DNA from: Sphingosinicella sp. BN140058
GTDB taxonomy: Bacteria; Pseudomonadota; Alphaproteobacteria; Sphingomonadales; Sphingomonadaceae
NCBI RefSeq assembly: GCF_004135585.1
Contig: NZ_CP035501.1
Location: forward strand, 3,605,501 to 3,669,500
DNA length: 64,000 nucleotides
Reading direction: 5' to 3'
Shown: one piece after another, positions 18,465-27,306 of the stretch
Position numbering within the stretch: the stretch's first letter is position 1
Layout of the letters: each line of letters begins with the position of its first letter
The notes under the pieces: model-generated
Database searches by the model: none
What the model was told of the DNA's origin: nothing
What the model saw: only the letters and a program-made list of their open reading frames with translations
Program-made: the position numbers and the translations under genes

Positions 18465-19403
18465 ATGACTGCCGATCTCGCAATCCTCTACGAACACCCG
18501 CAATGGTTCGAGCCGCTCTTTGCCGCACTCGAGCGGCGCGGCATCGCCTTCGTCAAAGTCCCGCTCGGCGATCATCATTTCGATCCGGCCGGGAGCCCCC
18601 CGCCGGCGCCCGTGATCCTCAGCCGGGTGGCGATGTCGGGCTTCCTGCGTGAGCCGGAGCACGGCATCTTCTATGCCGAGGCCTTGCTCGATCATTGGCG
18701 GCGGCAGGGTGCCACCGTGCTCAACGGTCCCGAAGTACTGGCGATCGACAGCTCGAAGGCGCGGCAGCTTTCGCTGATCACCGGCCTCGGCCTGGCAATT
18801 CCGGGAACGCGCGCGGTCCATCGCGGCCGCGATCTGCTCGCAGCGTCGCAGGGCATGGCATTCCCGTTGCTGGTCAAGGCGAATATCGGCGGCGCCGGCG
18901 CCGGCATCGTCCGCTATTCCGACCGCGCCGAACTCGAAATCTCGATCGGATCCGGCACGCTTCCCGACAGCATCGACAAAGTGCTCCTGCTTCAGGATTA
19001 CGTACCACCGCGCGGCGGCACGATCATCCGCATCGAGACGCTCGCCGGCAAGTTCCTCTACGCACTCGAGGTCGAGAGCAAGGGCGACGCCTTCGATCTC
19101 TGCCCGGCCGATGCGTGCCTGGCGCAGCCCGGCCGTGCCGCGATCGGCATGCGTGCGATCACGCCGCCGGCCGAACTGATCGTGGCGGCTGAGAGGATTG
19201 CCACCGCCGTCGGCATGGACGTCGGCGGGGTCGAGGTCGTGATCGACGACCGGGACGGGGTGGCTCGTTTCTACGACATAAACGGCCTCTCCAATTTCGT
19301 GGCGAAGCCGCTGGAGGTGCTCGGCTGGGATCCGCACGAGCGCCTGATCGACATGCTCGCGGCTGCGATCGCGGACCGCGCCGACAAGAGGGACGTCGCA
19401 TGA
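18465..19403 (+). CDS. ATP-grasp (RimK-like) protein of unknown substrate
   Basis: A 312-residue protein with an ATP-grasp fold: an N-terminal pre-ATP-grasp domain, then the nucleotide-binding part (FPLLVKANIGGAGAGIVRY, with the glycine-rich loop), the strand LLLQDYVPPRGGTIIRIET, and the metal-site end GGVEVVIDDRDGVARFYDINGLSNF. ATP-grasp ligases join a carboxylate to an amine or thiol through an acyl phosphate. The final ATGA is shared with the flavin monooxygenase gene, so the two are cotranslated and likely work in one pathway. The product is not predictable. Confidence 0.75.
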   Translation: MTADLAILYEHPQWFEPLFAALERRGIAFVKVPLGDHHFDPAGSPPPAPVILSRVAMSGFLREPEHGIFYAEALLDHWRRQGATVLNGPEVLAIDSSKARQLSLITGLGLAIPGTRAVHRGRDLLAASQGMAFPLLVKANIGGAGAGIVRYSDRAELEISIGSGTLPDSIDKVLLLQDYVPPRGGTIIRIETLAGKFLYALEVESKGDAFDLCPADACLAQPGRAAIGMRAITPPAELIVAAERIATAVGMDVGGVEVVIDDRDGVARFYDINGLSNFVAKPLEVLGWDPHERLIDMLAAAIADRADKRDVA

Positions 19404-20443
19404 GGTTCGGTTACTGGATGCCCGTCTTCGGCGGCTGGCTGCGCAACATCGAGGACGAGGGCATGGCGGCGAGCTGGGACTATGTCCGCCGTCTCACCCA
19501 GCGCAGCGAAGAGACCGGCTGGGACCTTTCCCTGATCGCCGAGCTCAACCTGAACGACATCAAGGGTATCGAGGAACCGGCGCTCGACGCCTGGTCGACC
19601 GCGGCGGCGCTTGCCGCCGTCACCAGCGAGATCGAGCTGATGGTCGCGGTGCGGCCCAATTTCCACCAGCCGGCCCTGTTCGCCAAACAGGCCGCGAACA
19701 TCGACAACATTTCCGGCGGTCGGCTGGCGCTCAACGTCGTTTCCTCCTGGTGGGCGGACGAGGCGACCCAATATGGCCTGCAATTCGATCAGCATGACGA
19801 TCGCTATGCCCGCACCCGCGAATGGCTGGAGGTGCTCGACGGCCTGTGGACGCAGAAACGCTTCAGCTACGAGGGCGAGCGCTACCGTCTGAAGGACGCT
19901 ATCTGTGAGCCAAAGCCGGTCAAGCAGCCGCGCCCGACCATCTATGCCGGCGGCGAGAGCGAGAGCGCCAAGACGATGATCGCCACCCAGTGCGATGCTT
20001 ATGTGATGCACGGCGATCCGGTGGAGGCGATCCGTCCCAAGGTCCGCGACATGGAAGAGCGCCGCGCCCGTGCCGGCGGCACCGACATGCAATTCGGCAT
20101 GGCCGCTTACGCTATCGTCCGCGACAGCGAGGCGGAGGCGAAGCGGGAGCTGGAACGGATCACCGCGCTGCCGCCGCAGCCGCCCAAGGGCTTCGACAAT
20201 TTCGAGCAATGGCTTTCGGGAACCGAGCTCGAGCGCGAGCTCAAGCTGCAGGAATATTCGGTGTCCAACCGCGGCCTGCGCCCGAACCTAGTCGGCACGC
20301 CCGAACAGATCCAGGAACGGATCGCTGCCTATGAGGAGGCGGGTCTCGATCTCCTGTTGCTGCAGATGAGCCCGCAGGCGGAGGAGATGGACCGCTTTGC
20401 CGCTCAGGTCATCCAGCCGATGAAGGCCGCCGCTGCGGCCTGA
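19400..20443 (+). CDS. LLM-class flavin-dependent monooxygenase (SsuD-like)
   Basis: A 347-residue bacterial luciferase-like enzyme. It has the TIM-barrel pattern of alkanesulfonate/sulfone monooxygenases: FGYWMPVFGGW at the start, NFHQPALFAKQAANIDNIS, GGRLALNVVSSWW, and PRPTIYAGGESESAKTM. Such enzymes use reduced FMN and oxygen, usually with a separate reductase, which is not seen here. Translationally coupled to the ATP-grasp gene by a 4-nt overlap. The sequence suggests sulfur or nitrogen compound oxidation but not a substrate. Confidence 0.85.
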   Translation: MRFGYWMPVFGGWLRNIEDEGMAASWDYVRRLTQRSEETGWDLSLIAELNLNDIKGIEEPALDAWSTAAALAAVTSEIELMVAVRPNFHQPALFAKQAANIDNISGGRLALNVVSSWWADEATQYGLQFDQHDDRYARTREWLEVLDGLWTQKRFSYEGERYRLKDAICEPKPVKQPRPTIYAGGESESAKTMIATQCDAYVMHGDPVEAIRPKVRDMEERRARAGGTDMQFGMAAYAIVRDSEAEAKRELERITALPPQPPKGFDNFEQWLSGTELERELKLQEYSVSNRGLRPNLVGTPEQIQERIAAYEEAGLDLLLLQMSPQAEEMDRFAAQVIQPMKAAAAA

Positions 20444-20452
20444 CCTGGGGCG

Positions 20453-21508
20453 TCAGCGCGCGCTGAGCCTGCCGAGCAGCAGACCCGCGGTCTGGCCCAG
20501 GGTGGACGGCCTCGCCTCGGGAGTGCGCGCCACGTCGGCATAGAGGCGCGCGGCGGCCGCGCCGTCGCCGTACAGCTGAGCGAGCCGCGCTTCGACGAAG
20601 CGTCGGCTGGTCTCGGCGGAAAGCGGAGTCGGCTGCGCCGTCGGCCGGGGCGGCCCGCTTCTTTCGCCCTTCACCTTCACCGCCGCGAGGGCAGGGAGCG
20701 CGTCACCGGGCGCGGTGCTGCCATGGAGGACGTAATTGACCACGCGCCGGCCGAGATAGCCGCCGAGCGTCGGCTGCAGGCGGTTGTGGACGAAGCCGCC
20801 ATGCGCCTGATCGTAGGCATGGTGCAGCCATACATAGTCCTCGGCTTCCGGCGGCGTGCGATCCAGCGGGCGGAGCCGGGCGAGGAAGCGTGCCGGCGCG
20901 CCCTCGTGGCTGGTGAACACGACGACCTCGTCGGGCCAGATATCGTAATAGAGCCAGTCCTTCTCCCGCTCCGACCACACGCGGCCGAACGAATGGCCCT
21001 TATGCTCCCTGGGTTCGTGGAACGCGACGATCTCGGATTGGCCGAATTCGTGCGCCAGCACCATTGCGGCGAGGCCGTTCACCTGATCGCAATAGCCGAT
21101 GCCGGTGAGCGCCGCGGGGGCGTCGATCGGCCGGTGGGGGAGCTCGGTCTGGCTGACCAGGATGAGCTTGAGCGCGGCGAGGCGGCGCGCGATCCGTTCC
21201 GGGTCGCTCAGCCCCGCCGGCAGTTGCTGGGCGTCGTAAAGATGGCTGGCGAGGCTCTGCTGCAACGTCAGCTGAAGGAGCTTGCGCGCCGCCCGCCGGG
21301 CAACATTGTCGCCGGCCCTGCTCTCCAGCAGCCAGGGTGCGGACTGGACCGCGGCCCACCGGACGGCCGCTTCGGGAACCGGCGCGAACAGCAGATAGGC
21401 GAGGGCGGCCAGCAGGATCGCGGCTGCACCAAGCACCCACCGGCGACGCCGCTTCGCACCCCCGTCGGCATCATTCCTGTTTCGGGATCGGGAAAAGAGC
21501 CGCCGCAT
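20453..21508 (-). CDS. Membrane-anchored transglutaminase-like protein
   Basis: A 351-residue protein with a very basic N-terminus (KRRRR at about 19-23) and one transmembrane helix (about 24-42), so most of it faces the periplasm. I see a possible cysteine-protease-type triad in transglutaminase order: Cys140 (GIGYCDQ), His172 (GHSFGRVW) and Asp189 (YYDIWPDE). The family assignment is inferred from this spacing; no characterised protein is recognised. Convergent with the flavin monooxygenase gene (10 bp gap) and divergent from argH. Confidence 0.6.
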   Translation of the reverse strand: MRRLFSRSRNRNDADGGAKRRRRWVLGAAAILLAALAYLLFAPVPEAAVRWAAVQSAPWLLESRAGDNVARRAARKLLQLTLQQSLASHLYDAQQLPAGLSDPERIARRLAALKLILVSQTELPHRPIDAPAALTGIGYCDQVNGLAAMVLAHEFGQSEIVAFHEPREHKGHSFGRVWSEREKDWLYYDIWPDEVVVFTSHEGAPARFLARLRPLDRTPPEAEDYVWLHHAYDQAHGGFVHNRLQPTLGGYLGRRVVNYVLHGSTAPGDALPALAAVKVKGERSGPPRPTAQPTPLSAETSRRFVEARLAQLYGDGAAAARLYADVARTPEARPSTLGQTAGLLLGRLSAR

Positions 21509-21646
21509 CGCTGCCGATTAGAGACTGCCGCCGATCCGTTCAACCGCGCCGCGCCGCGCAGCGCTTGCAGCGCCGGGGACGCCCGCCTAATCGGTCTGGC
21601 CGAAGGGAGACGAACGGTTTCTGAGCAGGGAAAAGGCAGCAACGTG

Positions 21647-23011
21647 ATGTGGGGCGGCCGCTTCGGCGGCGGCCCGTCCGCGCTGATGCGCGAGATCAAC
21701 GCATCGATCGGCTTCGACAAGCGCTTCTGGCGCGAGGACATCGCCGCCTCCAAGGCCCATGTCGCGATGCTCGGCGCGAAGGGCATCGTCGCGGCCGAGG
21801 ATGCGGAGACGATCGCCGCCGGTCTCGACACGATCGCCGGTGAATATGAAGCGCACGGCGTTCCCGAGGACGTCGCGCTCGAAGACATTCACATGCATGT
21901 CGAGGCGCGGCTGGCCGAGCTGATCGGGCCGGTTGCCGGGCGTCTCCACACGGCGCGCTCGCGCAACGATCAGGTCGCGACCGATTTCCGCCTTTGGGTG
22001 CGCGCCGCGATCGACGAGGTCGACTCTTCGCTCGCCGCCTTCCAACGCGTGCTGGTCGCCCGCGCCGAGGAGCATGCCGAGAGCGTCATGCCCGGTTTCA
22101 CCCACCTTCAGGCGGCGCAGCCGGTCACCCTCGGCCACCATCTGCTGGCTTATTACGAGATGATCCGCCGCGACCGCTCGCGCTTTCGGGACGCGCGAGC
22201 CCGCCTCAACGAGCTGCCGCTCGGTTCGGCTGCGCTCGCCGGCACCTCTTTCCCGCTCGATCGCGACGCGACCGCCCGGGCGCTCGGCTTCGATCGGCCC
22301 ACCGCGAACAGCCTCGATGCCGTTTCCGACCGCGACTTCGCACTTGATTACCTGATGGCCGCGACCCAATGTTCGCTGCATTTGTCGCGGCTGGCGGAGG
22401 AGTTGATCATCTGGGCGAGCCAGCCGTTCGGCTTCGTCAGCCTGCCCGATGCTTTCTCCACCGGCTCGTCGATCATGCCGCAGAAGCGCAATCCCGACGC
22501 GGCCGAGCTGGTCCGCGGCCATGCCGGCCGCATCGCCGGTGCGATGACCGCTCTGACGATCACGATGAAGGGGCTTCCGCTCGCATATTCGAAGGACATG
22601 CAGGACGACAAGCCGCCGGTGTTCGAGGCGCACGATCTGCTGATGCTGTCCGTCCAGGCGCTCGCCGGCATGGTCGAGCAGACGCATTTCCGCTCCGATC
22701 GCATGCGAGCCGCCGCCGAAGCGGGCTTCGCGACCGCGACCGATCTCGCCGATTGGCTGGTCCGCGTCGCCGGAATACCGTTTCGCGAAGCGCACCATAT
22801 CACCGGGCGGGCAGTGAAGCTTGCCGAGGAGCAGGGCATGGGCCTCGCCGAACTGGAGCTGACGGCGCTCCAGGAAATCGATTCCCGGATCGATGCGAGC
22901 ATTTACGACGTGCTCACCGTCGATGCGTCGGTGCGCAGCCGCACTTCTTATGGCGGCACCGCTCCGGAGCGGGTCCACGAGCAGGTCGAGCGCGCCAGGC
23001 GCGACATCTGA
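21647..23011 (+). CDS. argH: Argininosuccinate lyase
   Basis: A 454-residue enzyme of arginine synthesis that splits argininosuccinate into arginine and fumarate. It has the fumarase-superfamily signature [15 protein letters not shown] at about residues 275-290 and the conserved [13 protein letters not shown] and [14 protein letters not shown]. Homologues begin near MWGGRF, matching the ATG at 21,647; a GTG three bases earlier and AAAAGG at 21,631-21,636 leave the exact start open. The long open frame upstream is antisense to the transglutaminase-like gene and is not coding. Confidence 0.96.
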   Translation: MWGGRFGGGPSALMREINASIGFDKRFWREDIAASKAHVAMLGAKGIVAAEDAETIAAGLDTIAGEYEAHGVPEDVALEDIHMHVEARLAELIGPVAGRLHTARSRNDQVATDFRLWVRAAIDEVDSSLAAFQRVLVARAEEHAESVMPGFTHLQAAQPVTLGHHLLAYYEMIRRDRSRFRDARARLNELPLGSAALAGTSFPLDRDATARALGFDRPTANSLDAVSDRDFALDYLMAATQCSLHLSRLAEELIIWASQPFGFVSLPDAFSTGSSIMPQKRNPDAAELVRGHAGRIAGAMTALTITMKGLPLAYSKDMQDDKPPVFEAHDLLMLSVQALAGMVEQTHFRSDRMRAAAEAGFATATDLADWLVRVAGIPFREAHHITGRAVKLAEEQGMGLAELELTALQEIDSRIDASIYDVLTVDASVRSRTSYGGTAPERVHEQVERARRDI

Positions 23012-23029
23012 AGAGGCGGTACGAACGCG

Positions 23030-23062
23030 CCGGCGCGGGTGGGGCCATCAAGCCCGCGCCGG
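23030..23062. terminator. GC-rich hairpin after argH
   Basis: A perfect 10-bp stem (CCGGCGCGGG with CCCGCGCCGG) around a 13-nt loop, 18 bp after the argH stop and before a convergent small gene. No T run; probable bidirectional terminator. Confidence 0.5.
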
Positions 23063-23079
23063 GGTTCGCCGCCCGCGGC

Positions 23080-23196
23080 TCAGACGAGCCCGCCGCCGAG
23101 CGTGAGCAGGGTGGTATTGAACAGGCTGATCGTGCAGCCAAAGGCCATCACGGCGACGATGACGGTGCGAAGACGCGCTGAAAACGGTACTGCCAT
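23080..23196 (-). CDS. 38-residue hydrophobic small protein
   Basis: A short frame reading MAVPFSARLRTVIVAVMA, then a membrane-compatible segment ending LTLGGGLV. It is preceded by GGGAG at a spacing of about 8 nt, a good ribosome site for so short an ORF. One transmembrane helix is likely. No family recognised; it could be a small membrane protein or a chance frame. It lies alone between argH and recJ in the opposite direction to both. Confidence 0.5.
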   Translation of the reverse strand: MAVPFSARLRTVIVAVMAFGCTISLFNTTLLTLGGGLV

Positions 23197-23405
23197 TGTG
23201 TATCTCCCTGATCGGTGCGGCCGATCGGCCGACTGGATGGCGCCCCTCTGAAGGTCTCCTGTGGCAGTGCGATGCCGCAACGCAGCAAAAATGGTGTCGA
23301 TTGTTGCAGGCGAGTGTAGGTCTCGCCTTCAGCTCCGACTGATTTTCCACAACATTCTGCCGGATGGGATTCACGCCGGTCGTGCGATCCGCTAGGTTGG
23401 CCCCT

Positions 23406-25184
23406 ATGCTGATGGCCTCCAAACTCGTCTGCGGCGTCTCCCGCTCCATCCTCGGCCAACCCTGGCAGTGGCGCGGGGCGGCGGCGGACGGGTTCGACGC
23501 CGGCTTTCAGGCCGACAGCCTTGTCGACCAGTTGCTGATGGCGCGCGGCGTCGTCCGCGACGAGCTCGACCGCCACCGCACGCCGACCATCCGCGGCTTC
23601 ATGCCCGATCCGTCGATCTTCCGCGACATGGACGCCGCCGCCGAGCGGCTCGCCGACGCGCTCCAAGCCCGGCAGAAGATCACCATCTTCGGCGACTACG
23701 ACGTCGACGGGGCAACCTCGGCGGCCTTGCTGGTGCGCCTGCTGCGCGATCTCGGCGGCGATCCAGGCGCCTACATCCCCGATCGTCTGATGGAAGGCTA
23801 TGGCCCCTCGGGCGAGGCTCTGGTGCGGCTCGGCCGCGAGGGCGCCGAGCTGATCGTCACCGTCGATTGCGGCGCGCAGGCGTTCGCGGCGCTCGACATG
23901 GCGCGCGCCGCCGGGGTGGAAGTGATCGTGGTCGATCACCACAAATGTGCGAGCCGGCTTCCAGTCGCCCATGCTCTGGTCAACCCCAACCGCCTCGACG
24001 AGGCCGATGATGCCGCCGCGCACGGCCATCTCGCCGCCGTGGGCGTCTGCTTCCTGCTCGGTGCCGCGCTGATTCGGGTGCTCCGCGCCCGCGGCGCCTT
24101 CGCGGCGCGTCCCGAGCCGAAGCTGATCGATCTGCTCGATCTGGTCGCGCTCGGCACCGTCGCCGACGTGGCCCAATTGAAGGGTCTCAACCGCGCCTTC
24201 GTCACCCAGGGGCTGAAGGTGATGGCACAGCGCCGGAATGTCGGCCTTGCCGCGCTGATCGACGCCTCCCGCCTCGCCAAGCCACCGACCTGCACCGACC
24301 TCGGCTACGCGCTGGGCCCGCGGATCAATGCCGGTGGCCGCGTCGGCAAGTCCGATCTCGGCGTGCGTCTGCTTACCACCGAGGATCCCGAGGAGGCGCG
24401 GGGGATCGCCGCCGAGCTCGATCGCCTCAACGAGGAACGGCGCGCGATCGAGCTGATGGTGTGCGAGGCCGCCGAGCAGATCTGCCAGGCGAAGGCCAAT
24501 CGTGCCGTCGCGGTGGTCGCGGGGGAAGGGTGGCATCCCGGCGTGATCGGCATCGTCGCCGGACGCCTCAAGGAGAAGATCGGCCGGCCGGCAATCGTCA
24601 TCGCGATCGGCGAGGACGGCACCGGCAAGGGCTCGGGCCGCTCCATCTCCGGCGTCGATCTCGGCGCCGCCGTGCTCGCCGCCAAGGACAGCGGCCTGCT
24701 CGTCGCCGGCGGTGGCCATGCGATGGCGTGCGGGGTGACGATCGCCGCCGACCGGATCGATGCCCTCGCCGATTTCCTCGAGGATCGTCTCGCCGGCGAC
24801 GTCGCCCGCGCCGTGGATGGCCGGGCGCTGAAGCTCGACGCCGTGCTCGCGCCCGGCGGCGTTTGTCCCGATCTATGCGACGCACTGGAACAGGGTGGGC
24901 CTTATGGCGCCGGCTGGCCGGCACCGCGGGTCGCCGCCGGTCCGGTGCGGATCGTCAAAGCGGATGTCGTCGGCAACAACCATCTCCGCCTCGTCGTCGC
25001 CGGTGACGATGGCCGCCGGATCAAGGCGATCGCATTCCGGATGGCCGACAGCGAACTCGGCCAGCAGATGCTGGCGGCACCGGCGCACCGCAAGCTGTGG
25101 ATCGCGGGCAGGATCAAGCGCGACGAATGGGGCGACCGCATCGCCGCCGAAATGCACCTCGAAGACGCCGCCTGGGCGGATTGA
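23406..25184 (+). CDS. recJ: Single-stranded-DNA-specific exonuclease RecJ
   Basis: A 592-residue DHH-superfamily 5'-3' exonuclease acting in recombination and mismatch repair. Motif I DYDVDGATS, motif II DCG in IVTVDCGAQ, and the DHH motif in VVDHHKC are intact, as is the C-terminal DHHA1 part with GGGHAMACGVTI. The length fits the family. The ATG at 23,406 or 23,412 is likely; there are open codons upstream to 23,364 but no better start. It is the last chromosomal protein gene before the prophage. Confidence 0.95.
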   Translation: MLMASKLVCGVSRSILGQPWQWRGAAADGFDAGFQADSLVDQLLMARGVVRDELDRHRTPTIRGFMPDPSIFRDMDAAAERLADALQARQKITIFGDYDVDGATSAALLVRLLRDLGGDPGAYIPDRLMEGYGPSGEALVRLGREGAELIVTVDCGAQAFAALDMARAAGVEVIVVDHHKCASRLPVAHALVNPNRLDEADDAAAHGHLAAVGVCFLLGAALIRVLRARGAFAARPEPKLIDLLDLVALGTVADVAQLKGLNRAFVTQGLKVMAQRRNVGLAALIDASRLAKPPTCTDLGYALGPRINAGGRVGKSDLGVRLLTTEDPEEARGIAAELDRLNEERRAIELMVCEAAEQICQAKANRAVAVVAGEGWHPGVIGIVAGRLKEKIGRPAIVIAIGEDGTGKGSGRSISGVDLGAAVLAAKDSGLLVAGGGHAMACGVTIAADRIDALADFLEDRLAGDVARAVDGRALKLDAVLAPGGVCPDLCDALEQGGPYGAGWPAPRVAAGPVRIVKADVVGNNHLRLVVAGDDGRRIKAIAFRMADSELGQQMLAAPAHRKLWIAGRIKRDEWGDRIAAEMHLEDAAWAD

Positions 25185-25296
25185 TCCGCATCGGGAAAGT
25201 CACTGAGGCTGTTCGCTGGTGGTTGACCGCCGCGCATTCCCCGCCTAATGCCCGCCCCGCCGATGCGCGAACGGAGCCTCTTCCGTTCTTCAATTT

Positions 25297-25372
25297 GGCC
25301 CCATCGTCTAGCGGTCTAGGACGTCGCCCTTTCACGGCGAAAACACGGGTTCGAGTCCCGTTGGGGTCACCA
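25297..25372 (+). tRNA. tRNA-Glu (UUC), prophage attachment gene
   Basis: A 76-nt cloverleaf: acceptor GGCCCCA pairs with TGGGGTC (one G-T pair), the anticodon stem-loop TCGCC-CTTTCAC-GGCGA carries anticodon TTC at 25,331-25,333, the T arm contains GGTTCGAGTCC, and CCA is encoded. The integrase gene ends 12 bp beyond CCA, the usual arrangement for integration into the 3' end of a tRNA with restoration of the gene. Confidence 0.97.
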
Positions 25373-25377
25373 TACTG

Positions 25378-25395
25378 AAAAGCTTAGGCTTTTTT
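25378..25395. terminator. Intrinsic terminator shared by tRNA-Glu and integrase
   Basis: AAAAGC-TTAG-GCTTTTTT: a short stem with a T6 run on the plus strand and A4 on the other. It ends tRNA transcription and contains the integrase stop codon, so it can serve the leftward operon too. Confidence 0.7.
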
Positions 25396-26478
25396 CAGAC
25401 CCTGCACCGGCTGTACCCCCGCAAGCGGGATCACCGTACCCCCGAGCACTTTCGCCGCAGCTTCGCGAGCGATCATCAGGGCGCGTGCCTTCTTGCCGTA
25501 GTGGCGCACCATCGCCGGCGACATGCCAAGGATTCCGCCGACGCTGGCGTCGGACAGGCCGAGCTCGAGCAGGTAGCAGCAGGCATTCTTCCGCAGGCCG
25601 TGGAAGGTGAACGTCGTTCCTTCCGGGATCACGTCGGCCGCGACCAGGTCTTCGAGGACCTCGCGGACTTCCTCATGCTCCATAAGGTCGCGCAGGCGCG
25701 CCTGGATGGCGCCTGTGGTGCCGAACGGCTTGCCGCTTCGGTCGTAGAGGAGGGTGACGGCGCTGCGGGGCAGGCGGGCCAGCTCCTCAAGCCAGAAGGG
25801 GTGCATCGGTATCGCGACGTCGACGCCGGTCTTCGCCTGGGTCAGCTCCATGATGCCGTCGCGGATCCAGCCATATTGCATGCGAATCACGTCGCTGACG
25901 CGCTGGCCGGAACAAAGGCCGGTGGCGATCGCGAGCCGTGTCATGGGCGAGGCGACCTTCAGCGCGACTCGCAGCAGGGGCGCCGGCCATGGCTGGTGCT
26001 CGCCGATCTTCAGCGCCTTGATACCCGAGGCCGGATTGTCGTCGCGGTCGCCGTTCTGCGCGGCGAAGGCCATCAGCAGCCGGAACACGGTCAGCCAGTT
26101 GTTCGCCTTGCCTGGCTTGTCCTGGTGGCGATCGCGCATCTTCTTGACGTGCACTGGCTTCACGCCGCGCACGGTGCGATGGCCGTCCACCTCGACGATC
26201 ATGTCGAGATAGCGGCCGTAATTCTCCTTGGTGTCGCTGCTCTGGATGCCGCGATATTCGGAGCTTGCCCGATAGTTGGCGACGAGCTTTGCCAGCGTGC
26301 CGTCGGCGGGCTTCGGCCGCTCCGGCACTGGCCGGGACAGGCGCTGATATTCGGCGGCGAACTCCGGCGAGTCGATCGGTGGCAGCCGGTGATAGGTGTC
26401 GCGGCCCTCGACCTTGCGGCGGAAGTAGACGCGGCCGTCGGCCATCTGCTTCACGTTGGGGATCACAAGTCGTCCCAT
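25384..26478 (-). CDS. int: Tyrosine-type phage integrase
   Basis: A 364-residue tyrosine recombinase that integrates and excises the prophage at the adjacent tRNA-Glu. N-terminal arm-binding region (about 1-60), SAM-like core-binding domain (about 61-150), catalytic domain after 165. Catalytic residues: Arg193 (GQRVSD), Lys216 (TQAKTG), His293 and Arg296 (FHGLRK), nucleophile Tyr327 (RHYGKK). The position that is usually His in LGH is Met319 (ILGMS), a variation worth noting but not necessarily inactivating. Last gene of the leftward operon, overlapping the excisionase-like gene by 16 nt. Confidence 0.95.
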   Translation of the reverse strand: MGRLVIPNVKQMADGRVYFRRKVEGRDTYHRLPPIDSPEFAAEYQRLSRPVPERPKPADGTLAKLVANYRASSEYRGIQSSDTKENYGRYLDMIVEVDGHRTVRGVKPVHVKKMRDRHQDKPGKANNWLTVFRLLMAFAAQNGDRDDNPASGIKALKIGEHQPWPAPLLRVALKVASPMTRLAIATGLCSGQRVSDVIRMQYGWIRDGIMELTQAKTGVDVAIPMHPFWLEELARLPRSAVTLLYDRSGKPFGTTGAIQARLRDLMEHEEVREVLEDLVAADVIPEGTTFTFHGLRKNACCYLLELGLSDASVGGILGMSPAMVRHYGKKARALMIAREAAAKVLGGTVIPLAGVQPVQGLKKA

Positions 26479-26744
26479 GTTTTGTCGCCCGAATCGTTGT
26501 CGGACGATGGCTGCGCCAGGTTGAACTGCGCGTCAACGAACGCCTCGAGCTGGCGCCGGGCCCAGAGCAGGCGGCCGCCTTCGCGGACCGGCTGCGGGTA
26601 GCGGCGCGCCTTGACCTTCTCGCGGAACGCCGTCTGAGAGACGCCGAGGTAGAGGGCGGCCATGTCCTCGCCCATTCGGGCGGGCCAATCCGGCATCAGG
26701 GCAATGCGCTCAGGCGTCACGGCTCGCCTCGCGAGAGTACTCAC
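26463..26744 (-). CDS. AlpA/Xis-like helix-turn-helix protein, probable excisionase
   Basis: A 93-residue protein with a MerR/AlpA-type winged helix: MGEDMAALYLGVSQTAFREKVKARRYPQPVREGGRLLWARRQLEAFVDAQF, where the second half is the typical wing and recognition region. Its place immediately before and overlapping int, in the same direction, is that of phage excisionases. Excisionase role is inferred; it might also regulate the operon. Overlaps the upstream gene by 4 nt. Confidence 0.75.
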   Translation of the reverse strand: MSTLARRAVTPERIALMPDWPARMGEDMAALYLGVSQTAFREKVKARRYPQPVREGGRLLWARRQLEAFVDAQFNLAQPSSDNDSGDKTWDDL

Positions 26745-27130
26745 CTCCCACTGGTAGAGCCCTCCTCTTGGGCTTCAGCACCATCCCTATCGCTGGCGCG
26801 CCAGCTCCTCCATTGCGTCCACCTAGGACCCTGGATGGAGTAGGACTCCTGGCCCAACCCCTCGCGCAGCCGATCAGCTAGTGCCAGCGCGTGGTAAGAG
26901 AGCTCGGCCTCCGGATCGCTGGGGGGAAAACGTGGGTAGTGAATAAGCCCGACGATCACGCCCGCTTCCTCACCGCCAGTGTAAATGTAATCCGTGGGAG
27001 TGACGGTCACACAGAAACCAACTTCATCGCAGTAAGCGCGGCAAATTCGCGTTGCCTCGGCAAGGTCTCCAGCAATGAATATGCTGATTGGGTAGGATGA
27101 AGCATCCGCGACATGATAAAGACCCGTCAT
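26741..27130 (-). CDS. Phage protein of unknown function, 129 aa
   Basis: Starts MTGLYHVADASSYPISIFIAG and contains a compact alpha/beta part (TEDY-like CVTVTPTDYIYTGGEEAGVIVGL) followed by a low-complexity charged tail (GAEAQEEGSTSGR). The two cysteines and the GGEE turn are the only marked features; I recognise no family. ATGA overlaps on both sides bind it into the leftward early operon, where temperate phages keep recombination, superinfection and anti-defence genes. Confidence 0.65.
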   Translation of the reverse strand: MTGLYHVADASSYPISIFIAGDLAEATRICRAYCDEVGFCVTVTPTDYIYTGGEEAGVIVGLIHYPRFPPSDPEAELSYHALALADRLREGLGQESYSIQGPRWTQWRSWRASDRDGAEAQEEGSTSGR

Positions 27131-27306
27131 GTCGCGTCACCGAACCGGTGGAGCGCTTGCTCCAGGAGGCTGACCACAGCGCTCCAGCTTTCTGCGTCAA
27201 TGCTGAGTCCTTCATACTTGAAGGAATCTCGCATGTTCTCGGCGGATGCCTTGCACGCCTTAAGCTGAGCGATTGCCCGCTCCTCATCTTCGAAGATCAG
27301 AGTCAT
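27127..27306 (-). CDS. Small acidic phage protein, 59 aa
   Basis: A 59-residue helical protein (MTLIFEDEERAIAQLKACKA, then SAENMRDSFKYEGLSIDAES). It starts at the ATG that overlaps the preceding stop by 4 nt; the frame extends ten codons upstream without a ribosome site. No family recognised. Confidence 0.6.
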   Translation of the reverse strand: MTLIFEDEERAIAQLKACKASAENMRDSFKYEGLSIDAESWSAVVSLLEQALHRFGDAT

